DNA from: Hyalella azteca
Lineage: Eukaryota > Arthropoda > Malacostraca > Amphipoda > Hyalellidae
DNA length: 64,000 nt
Assembly: GCF_000764305.2 (NCBI RefSeq)
Contig: NW_025941721.1
Span: forward strand, 39,618 to 103,617
Reading direction: 5' to 3'
Part shown: positions 55,150-64,000 of the stretch, piece after piece
How positions within the stretch are numbered: position 1 is the stretch's first letter
Layout: each line of letters starts with the position of its first letter
Program-made: the position numbers and the translations under genes
Notes under the pieces: generated by a model
Seen by the model: only the letters and a program-made list of their open reading frames with translations
Told to the model about the DNA's origin: nothing
Databases searched by the model: none

Positions 55150-56318
55150 CATCACTCACGTCTCGGGCAAATTTACGGCCGGACTTGCGGCCGGACTCCC
55201 CAAATTCAGTGAGCATGGAATATCTCCCAAAGTAATGAAAGTAGCTCGATGAAACTTGGTACACGTATTCATTAGGACATAACGGTGGTGTTTAGCTCGT
55301 AAATTTTTTTTACTTCACCTTCATTCGTGAGTTATATGATGATATGTGCCGAAATTTGCAGTGAGCATGACATTTATTCTAACTTCTGTACAGATATGAA
55401 CGAAACTTTGAAAATAGAAACCTAACCTCCCAACGGCAATTTTTAACTCGTGACAACTTTTTAGATTTTGCCTTCGTAGGCGAGTTTTTTTTTCACTTTT
55501 ACCTCATTCGTGATTTAAATATCAATACGTGATTAAATTCGGAGTGAGCATAGAATTTCTCCTAAAATACTTAACAGATTTGAACGAAACTTCGTACGTG
55601 AATACCTGACCTTCCAACGGTGATGTTTAGCTCGTGATAATTTTTTCGATTTTGCCTTAGATCGCGAGTTATACGGCCTTACGTTTACGGCTCTTGGTCA
55701 ATGCAAGTTTAAAATCGGCCTGAGAAATGCCGGTCGTTTCTCCGTACATCTGTATGTATAACTCGCAAACGAAGGCAAATCGAAAAAAAAATTGTATCGA
55801 GCTAAACATCACCGTTGGGAGGTTAAGTATTCACATACGAAGTTTCGTTCAAATCTGTTCAGTATTTTCGGAGAAATTATATGCTCACAGTGAATTTTAA
55901 CACGTTTTTCTGTTTAAATCACGAATGAGGAAAAAGTGGAAGAAAGCTCGCAAACGAAGGAAAAATCTAAAAAATTGTCTCGAGCTAAACATCACTGTTG
56001 GGAGTTTGGGTTTCTATATTCAAAGTTTCGTTCAAATCTGTACAGTAGTTTAATTGAAAGAAATGTCATGCTCACTGCAAATTTCGGCATGTATCGTCAT
56101 ATAACTGACGAATTAAGGTGAAATTCCAAAACTGTTCACGAGCTAGACATCACCGTTTGGTCCTAATGAATACGTGTATCAAGTTTCATCGAGATACGTT
56201 CATTAGTTTGGGTGATAGTCCATGCTCACTGAATTTGGACACCGGCCGCGAGTCCGGCCGCGAGACTGGCCACAAGTCCGGCCGTAAATTTGTCCGAAAC
56301 GTCACGCACCCTCAATGT
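55150..56318. repeat. Large foldback: two arms of about 550 bp in inverted orientation
   Basis: The left arm (about 55150-55681) and right arm (about 55752-56318) are reverse complements at roughly 80-85% identity by eye, separated by about 70 bp. Each arm consists of about three degenerate repeats of about 170-190 bp sharing CAGTGAGCATG, GAACGAAACTT, CCCAACGGTGATGTTTAGCT and a CGAGTTATA-type segment. The outer ends carry ACGGCCGGACTTG repeated in short tandem. No ORF is meaningful (55936-56121 and 56118-56321 are arm sequence). This fits a foldback-type transposable element, or an inverted duplication of a satellite. Confidence 0.85.
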
Positions 56319-57679
56319 TAGATTAGGCTAAGTTAGGTTATGTTTTCGTTGAATAGTGACAATTTGATTCAGGAAAATAAAGTTTGGCTTGTACGTAAAA
56401 TCTGCAGTAGTCATGATATTAAACCAATTGAGCCTTCGCCGGTACGACTGCTTGACGTTTCTGACCACTCTTTCAGATCCTTGTCATTAGTTATACTTAA
56501 TAATGAGAAGTGGAGACCCCCAACCAAATTTTCTTATGTCTGTGACGTCATGACGTACTGTAGGGATCTTATTCTGGATTTCTCAGACAACGTTATGAGA
56601 AAAAATATTGAAGGAACTAATGTGGTGAATGGAAAACTAGGAGAGCAGGTTGACGATCCCGTAGCAGTCTGATAAAGCGAACTTGCCTCTGGGTTAAGTG
56701 CAAGAATTTATGTTCAGCAACTGCAGAGGTACGCATAATGTGCTAGTGTCTTTATAACCTCTACTGTATCTGTTGATACTGTACTCGTGTCATATCTTGT
56801 TTCTTAGGGTGTTACAAATTTTGTATTGAGGATTTATTTTCATATCAGTGCTAAGTACTATGTTTAATTGATCGTTAAATAGACTTTGTTCTTTGTAGGG
56901 AGCCATCGTTGCCTAACAAGCCGTTACCTACGCCTTGCCGCTCCTGTGCTCTAACTTTATTCTATATTACTTAGGTTTATTTGAATTTGTAAGCACCAAT
57001 CAATATAAATAGTCATTGTATCTGAAATTATTATTTAACCTCGGCACGCAAGATCGTTACACGTACTTTGCCGCAAGTACAAAACATTCTCCACCTCTCC
57101 TAAACAATTTATAGATAGGTAGTAACTCCGTTACCAGGCATATATAATATTTTAGAAAAACAAGAGCCTCTGCTATATCCCAAATAAAAATTAGTGCCAA
57201 CATATATGCCGTTGTAACAGGGGAGTTAAAATGGCCTTCTCGCCTCAAACCAAATTTGTATTTTCATAACCGAGTTAATTTCATTTCTAACACCAATTGA
57301 TTTTTTATTCTGAATTTCCGGGTTTTAGAACTTGTGGTCCGTAGTATGCTTTAACTGTAACATAATTATTTGTCTACTTTATGTTGGTGGCTTGCCTTAA
57401 GAGCACCTAATACGTACATTGGCGAGTGCGTAGGTAGGTTTTAAATAGCAAAAATATAGGTGCGAATAGTTAAATACAATAATTGCCAATGAGTCTCCTT
57501 GGCTTTAAGTTAAATGTTTTGCCCATTTAAGAAACTTCTGTGACGATTAAAAGTTATTCACTGACTGTTAACTGTCACTCCAGTCTGCCAGCTGTAATTA
57601 TCACTGTTGCACAAAATGCTATCCAAACTAATTCAATACGCACTGCATCATTTTTGTATTGCGGGTTCTGATGATTTAC
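56319..57679. other. No gene recognised
   Basis: Contains one 110-residue + ORF (56340-56672) without recognisable domains or homologous duplicate in the window; otherwise AT-rich and featureless. Confidence 0.4.
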
Positions 57680-57825
57680 TATGTAGTTAATTTGAACCAG
57701 TCAGTACGATGTAGTTAATTAGAACCAGTCGGTACGATGTAGTTAATGAGAACCCGTCAGTACGATGTAGTTAATGAGAACCCGTCAGTACGATGTAGTT
57801 AATGTACACGTAGACTACATCGTAA
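57680..57825. repeat. 28-bp minisatellite ending in an inverted unit
   Basis: About 4.5 units of ATGTAGTTAATNNGAACCNG + TCNGTACG; the last is followed by GTAGACTACATCGTA, which inverts the unit start and could form a hairpin. There are no unique spacers, so it is not a CRISPR array. Confidence 0.9.
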
Positions 57826-59570
57826 ATAAGTGTAAGGCATGTGTGCCCATAAGTTGCCGGCCGGATCAGCTCCGAACTCAGTGACCAATATGCAAATATT
57901 GGTATTGGTAAAATTGGGGTCAGAACAACATCATCCTCGCTCTGTTAGCTTACTCATGTGCCGAATACTTTAATGCGTGCAGTTAATTTTACCTCAGCTT
58001 TCTATTTTCAGTTTATAAATAAAATATTTTATTTAATAGGTAATTTATTGAGCACATTTGATGCTGAATAGACCAAAAGATTTCTCATTGTTTCGTTTGT
58101 CCATTCTTCTGGTAACGACTTTTGAAGTCTCTCTTGCATTGTCCGATCCCCCCACTTTTTCTTTGTTAATGAACTGCCATTTATAATGATGATTGCTTGG
58201 TACGAAGAATTTAACTCAAAGTAATGCTAACAATTGTTGAGATCCACAATAGATACCAATTATTCCCAAGTGCATAGCGCTGCGTAACAGATGTTGTTGG
58301 ATATAAAAAGCTGTGTTCTTCGAATTTTTGTGCTATGATGAATCCACCACGAGGCTGTCAACGAAGTTATTAAAGAACACCAGGTGTCGGTGTCCAGCTA
58401 TCAACCTAATTAATTAGACGGCGGAGACATAAACTCACTGATAGAGGCTCTTCTATAGCCAGGAAGTTCCTGTTTCTAAAAATTTTATAAATTCTGTACA
58501 ATTCTGGTCGAATTCAATTAAACCTAAATTAATTTCACAAAGGAATTAGATTTTCAACTGCTGTGTTCGAATTTTTATTATGCTCAAAGCAAGTGGCAAT
58601 TTAATAAGATTGCTAGATGAGTGACATTGCTTAATAATAAAGCAATCAAAATGAGATGAAAAGCATCATCTCTAAGTGGCAATTAATTAAGCGAGGGAGT
58701 TACGTTTATGAATTGAGCAAATAAGTGTAAGTAATTATCTTGCATGAAAATAATGAAGTGAATACAATACTTGTGCAAGCACAACTAGGGATTTTGAAGA
58801 ATTATATTAAGTTTGAGATAAAGATTTCAGTTGGAAATGAGGAAAATGTGAATACAAGTAATAACAACACTTGTTAGCTCGGAATGGGGAGTTAAATTAG
58901 GTATAAAAAGAAAAAAAAAGTTAGAAATATGGAGTAAGAAATGACATATTGACAAGCCGAAACCTTAAAGTTGGTGCGGCTGAATTCCCTGCTATTCAGC
59001 GCATATAAGCGGGTTATAGACGGCCAATGAATGGCCGCCGCTTGGTCTGCGATGTACCCTCTACAACTTGCTATTGTGGAGGTCTGCTTCGTTGAGCTGC
59101 CTGGACTAGCGTTAAGTTTTCTTGTCTTGCAGACTCAAAGGGAAACAATGATGCGGTGTGTTCTCTTTCACGCTCGCAAGGCCGTAACTTTGCTGTAATA
59201 ATGCAATTATGGCGGGCAAAGTTGCGAGATCCTGTAATGTAACGGCGAGGCTGACGTTGAATCCAACACAGAATTTATGAGTGTATAATACTCGTAGAGA
59301 TAAAAATTAAAAGTTGTATACTGCAACAAAACATCGGAACCATTAACAATACCATAACTTGAGGTTATGTCATATGACTGAAAATTTTTTGCGTGTGCTA
59401 TATTATCAACTTCAGAACATCTACTATGTAGATTATCATCTTTAGCTCGGAGGATATTATCTCATGTTACGAATCAAGGAAAAAAATTCGCTGCCTCACA
59501 ATGACTTAATTAGCGCTTAGCTTAGCTAAACATAGAAGCGACAAAGACGTTGATATCAATCTTGTATGTT

Positions 59571-59690
59571 TTGTAGAACTAGTTTGCAATATGTAGAACT
59601 ACTTTGTAATATGTAGAGCTAGTTTGCAATATGTAGAATTATAGAACTAGTTTGTTATATGTAAAACTAGTTTGTAATAAGAAAAACGTG
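59571..59690. repeat. 20-bp minisatellite
   Basis: About five units of ATGTAGAACTAGTTTGCAAT with point changes and one partial insertion. Confidence 0.85.
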
Positions 59691-60869
59691 GTAAAAAACA
59701 GCCGAACAAATTTCATGTCAACCTCGCACATGAGCCTGGATATTAGGTATCGCAACACCGTTTATAACATAAAATGCTGCAAATGTCGAACAAAACCGAA
59801 CGAACAACAAAATTCAACCCCTCAATGTTGAAATGGAAAACTTTTTGAGGTAGAATCACATTATTGCTGCTAAATATGTCCTTGAACGAAGTGCTTCACA
59901 ATATCCAAATTGAGGACTAGCCATAATAGAGATAAAATACAAATTCAAGGTAAAAACATACATCCATTCTATGCAGCTGGTCGGAACTTCAAAAAATCAC
60001 TTCGCCAGGCTCCATTCAGAAGGCCACTCGTCTGAAGCTTCCAGCCAAGACGCTCGTCTCTGATAAGAAACATTCTATTTATTTTTCCTGCCAACTATGC
60101 AAGTAATTCAGAGCACCAAAGCTCCTGGATAACAAGAGCCGTCTCTGATGTTAAGAAAAGGCTGATTACGTGCAGCAGTGAAGCCTTGACAGATGAAAAT
60201 AGTGACGCGCTCATGTTCGTGTTAGATTACAAGAAATTTAAAACTCTTGTAAATGTAAAATCTAGAGAAGGACTTTGTACATTCACTTGAAGAGCGCATG
60301 AAAAAATAATGTCGGTGCGAGCACCATAAGTGAAAGAATAAGTACCAACCAATTGTCAATCTTCCCTGTTAACGTGTTGAAGGTAAAAACTCAAAACCAT
60401 TGGATTAACTCGATTATTCAATCCAAGTTGGACTTGCATTTACCCTGCGGCATCAAATATGTACTTTTTCCTTTGTTCATATGTTGATGACCATAGACAG
60501 TGCATATTAAATGGCTTGTCCGCAAATTTTAAGCCTGATTTTCTCTTTAAATTTGAACACTGATAAATCTTATACTTCTCGTTACCTTTGCAGAGAAGAT
60601 TGTGTTCCATTTTGCGGGGTTATTAGTATGTAATGTTAAAGCGCCTCTTCTCTTTTATTTATAATATTTTTATTAATATCAACGCCCACTTATAGAAACA
60701 GCCTACAAATGTCACATAAAAACTCATCTCGTGATGCATCCATTTCCTGGAGGCAGAGATTCTTTGGCGGCGCTGCGCTGGTGCCTTAGAACAACGCGAC
60801 GGTCCGGAAATTTGATTATTTCAGCAGCGCCGCTTTTGAGCTGCAAGAAAAATGTGAAATGACCTCACG

Positions 60870-61020
60870 GTGAAAAATTTCATCATTGTTACTTTGGGTT
60901 CAATTGGCGTCAAATCAGTGAAAAAATTTCATCATTGTTACTTTGGGTTCAAGGCGTTAAATCGGTGAAAAATAATTCCCATTGTTACTTTGGGTTCAAG
61001 GCGTCAAATGGCCAAACGGT
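60870..61020. repeat. Tandem repeat of about 50 bp, three units
   Basis: Units contain TCATCATTGTTACTTTGGGT followed by TCAAGGCGTCAAAT and GGTGAAAAAT, repeated three times with small indels. Confidence 0.85.
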
Positions 61021-63914
61021 CGATGCAATCGCCCCACGAAAGCAGTAGTTGAAGTTTTTTAGCACCTCATTTTTATTTAGAACTTTTGCCAACATTATTT
61101 TCGACGCACCTGCTAAGAACCCAAATTTGGCCTCACCTGTAATGGAGTAGAAAGAATTTGATCAAACGACTAAATTTAGCATTTCTTGTTGAGGTCGAGC
61201 AAAAGTATGTCGTGTTTATGTTGAGCCAACGTCTAGACACATATTCGAATGCAAATAACATTCACAAACATTGTATATAAGGTTCGCAGGTTAAGTTGTT
61301 GTTTTTTTTTTCTACAAGCAGAATCTTTTTATCCAAATTTTATATTAACCTGAAATCTTAAATGAACGGAGACATTTTGTTCGTGGGGTTCAGATTGCTA
61401 ATATTTTCCTCTGAAAACTGTTGAAGTTTGGATTAGAAAACTTCAAAAGGCAAACTTCAGCGATGACTTGCTTTCATTTTATATTACACCCGAGGCCTCG
61501 ACAACAATGCCTCATGTATAACTTATTTTTTAACCAGTTATAATATATATTATTTCAGCAGCTCGAAATTCGAGTAAAAAGTTCGGTAAATCAGGGGCAT
61601 CGTGCGGACTTACGCAGTCTTCCAGATGCCGAGCAGGCAATAAAACATTAAGAATTCTCATTTATATTTTTGTCTTGATTGGTTGAGCGAAATATTTTTT
61701 TAGAGTGAGCTGACAAATAAATGAAGACAGCTAGTTCTCCAAACGTAATTTTCAAATAACACGAAGAGCTAAAGCCTGAGCAAAGTTTATTAATAAAATT
61801 TCTTATACGTGAATTCTTTAAATTAAAACTTAATCAAATAAATGATCAAAACAACGTTCCTTTGAATTAACACAAATAATAACAAAACTTATTAATGCGA
61901 ACATCGACTATAATGGTACATTAAACACGTGAAAAAATTGCCTAAATGTGAGCAGAATTTTTCTTGTTAGCAATTGAAAGAAACGGCGAGTATTTTCGTT
62001 ACACGAAATGGAATAACAAATTCTATTAGAATTGTGAAGCAATATGGCATAGTTTTGTGATACTCAGGCATGGAAAATTTTAATTTGTAATTAATTTAAT
62101 TATAATTTTATTTAAAGCCACCATATTTAGTGTATGGAGAATCTTGCATCGTATATTCGAATTTCGAAATATAAAACTGTTTTTCACTAAATCTGATTTT
62201 CTCTCTAATCTTTAATAAATTTTCCGTTCAATGTTTTTTCAAAATGTTGGTTCGAAAGTTAAAAAAAAATTTGTTCCACCCTCATCAGTATTGGTGGTAA
62301 ACCGTAATAGTTTTCATCGTCCGCGTCATACACTGAATCAAACAGTCGTGCCTAATGTAGGATACAACAGTAATCAGTCCACCAAATCATTTGATAGCAA
62401 ATGTTCCAGGCATCCCAATTTGAAGGAGGCGGGTAGAAGGGATCAGTTTATTTGATATTCCGTCAGAGAGAGGCTCAGCAATCTGGTGTAGTTAGACGGC
62501 AGAAAGCAGGAGTGCTGGTATAAGCTTTCGGTATCATCGCGGAGTTTCCAAGATTTGCTCCAAGTTCATCACTGAAACTTGATCGTCAAACCGAGTTACT
62601 GTCGGGCGCATTAGAGTATATGCTTGAACTAGTTACCGAGATCATTAGCGCTAAAAGCGTCCATAAATTTCAACGCAGAAAAAAGTGGAGCTTGCAAAGT
62701 AATGCTACATTAAGTGAACGTAATTATCGTCCTAGAGTGTCTCCGTTTTTAGAATAGAGATCAAAGGTCATGAAGTTCTGCTTAATTCGTTCACTGGAAG
62801 AAGCAAATTTCATGAGGAGATAATACGCGTCGCCGAAGAAGTTCAAGAAGCGTATTTTTTCAGCAGGAGCTACGATCGCCAGAAATTATTTCAGCATTTA
62901 CTGGGAGACGTGAATTTAGATTTTTTGCAATGGTAATAGTCAAAGGAATGAACGTTACCAAGAGTCACTACGCTAGTGCAATAGATGGAAGTGTTGAAGT
63001 AGTGTGATCAAATTGTAGACTTGTTCAGTAATTGTTCAATTAATTTTTTATGGGCATTCTTGATGGTCAGAATAATGTGTTCAATTCGGATACTGAGACC
63101 AAAGTCTTGCTTACAGCAACAAAATGTGCGGCAAATTACAGCTCATGACTGACAACTGAAGAGAGAACTGTCGACTTTATTTGACTACACCTGTTATTTG
63201 AAGCCAATTGCACAAGGTCCGGAAATTTTTTTTTTTCGGTTGAGTGAGATTTCAAGTTACGCAATAATTAAGGATTATGATCAATACATTATTTTGATTA
63301 ACATTTAGGATGCGTAAACTAAATACGATAGTTAATTTACAAGCTTGTCATCATATATATCAACTCTTTCGGTACACTAAATCATACTATTCAGCCTAAA
63401 AATTTAATAAGAAGTGTTTCAGCTGGAAACAATTCATGCTTAAACATTAGACTTTAATATGACAGAACATTGATTACTGTGTACATATTTCATCTCCTTG
63501 AACTGCCTTTTCGTACGTGCATGCAAATAATATCGCGTTTGGAAAATAATCTCAAATCAAAGTGTATGCTGCATCGAAGAGTCAACCTACCACGTTATAC
63601 GGAATTATCTTCTTAATAACGAAATGCATTAGACGACAGCCAACTTTCCCCTGTAATCCAGGCTGTGTACTCAATATTCTTCTGAACGAACTCTGACTAA
63701 CGTACGACGCGGGAAGCCGACAGCTAAAAAGATTATGTTCCGACAATAAGAAGCTTTGTTGTCATTTTTACTTCATAATAAATGTTAATTCGATCACTTA
63801 TTCGATTCAAGTGATCTTATTTGACGTTTGCATTTGTTAGTACGGTGAGGGATCGTACAATACAGCAAGAGGTGAAGTAATCATGATCTGAAATAACCCG
63901 TATCTCAGATAGTT

Positions 63915-64000
63915 AATAAAGTATTCAACACCAGAGAGAACTCTTAGCTCCGCTAGTAACAATAAAGTAATCAACACCTGACAGAACTCTTAGCTCCGCT
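63915..64000. repeat. 46-bp tandem repeat running off the window edge
   Basis: AATAAAGTATTCAACACC... is followed after 46 bp by AATAAAGTAATCAACACC..., both ending ACTCTTAGCTCCGCT. The array may continue beyond 64000. Confidence 0.85.

Larger units (their letters stand above)
57826..64000. other. Mostly featureless AT-rich DNA with small tandem repeats
   Basis: No ORF above 75 residues. The only ORF listed here, 62231-62455, has no recognised domain. A GC-richer patch lies at 58970-59260. Tandem repeats within are given separately. Confidence 0.45.

Noticed and set aside
57680..57825. CRISPR-like 28-bp repeats
   Set aside because: Repeats are head to tail with no unique spacers and the genome is animal; it is a minisatellite.

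Overview
This is nuclear DNA from an animal. It is AT-rich, has spliced genes with consensus introns, very low gene density, many short tandem repeats, and traces of at least five transposon classes. The one well-supported gene is a chimeric Cys-loop receptor with pentraxin-like, C-type-lectin-like, LDL-receptor-A and ligand-binding domains. That architecture, together with the Penelope-like remnant and the repeat content, suggests an arthropod, most likely a crustacean. The taxon is an inference from domain architecture and cannot be proved here.

Layout. (1) 1-24.8 kb is a degenerate segmental tandem array. Block A (1-3445) and block B (3446-11339) recur in the same orientation as B' (13690-22303) and A' (22304-24840), with an unrelated 2.35 kb stretch (11340-13689) where the middle A would be expected. 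No long ORF is conserved between copies. The copies differ by clean insertions that can be read against the empty site in the sister copy: a solo LTR (1498-2483), a 517-bp CCCAGC-ended element (18858-19374), a 201-bp inverted-repeat element (19763-19963) and a small GGAC-rich element (about 9435-9592). (2) 24.8-39.6 kb is mostly unrecognisable intergenic or intronic DNA with one inverted-repeat-bounded segment (30697-31672). (3) 39.6-45.5 kb holds a nested TTAA-flanked element (39672-41151), a TA-flanked Tc1/mariner-type element with hairpin-rich ends (42057-42984), and a 14/11-bp GC-rich minisatellite (about 45117-45450). (4) 48.4-53.6 kb holds two head-to-tail copies of the chimeric receptor gene. 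The upstream copy is a decayed remnant interrupted by a Penelope-like element carrying a hammerhead-like motif. The downstream copy keeps five in-phase exons, but a deletion fuses its Cys-loop exon to the TM2-TM3 exon. (5) 55.15-56.32 kb is a large foldback (inverted repeat) built from repeats of about 170 bp. (6) 56.3-64 kb holds no recognised gene, only short minisatellites.

The downstream receptor copy would encode a secreted or extracellular protein of about 657 residues with no membrane segments, ending just before the second Cys-loop cysteine. It is therefore either a recent pseudogene or an unusual soluble product. No CRISPR array, rRNA gene or convincing functional tRNA gene was seen. 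Three tRNA-like modules all lie inside inverted-repeat elements.
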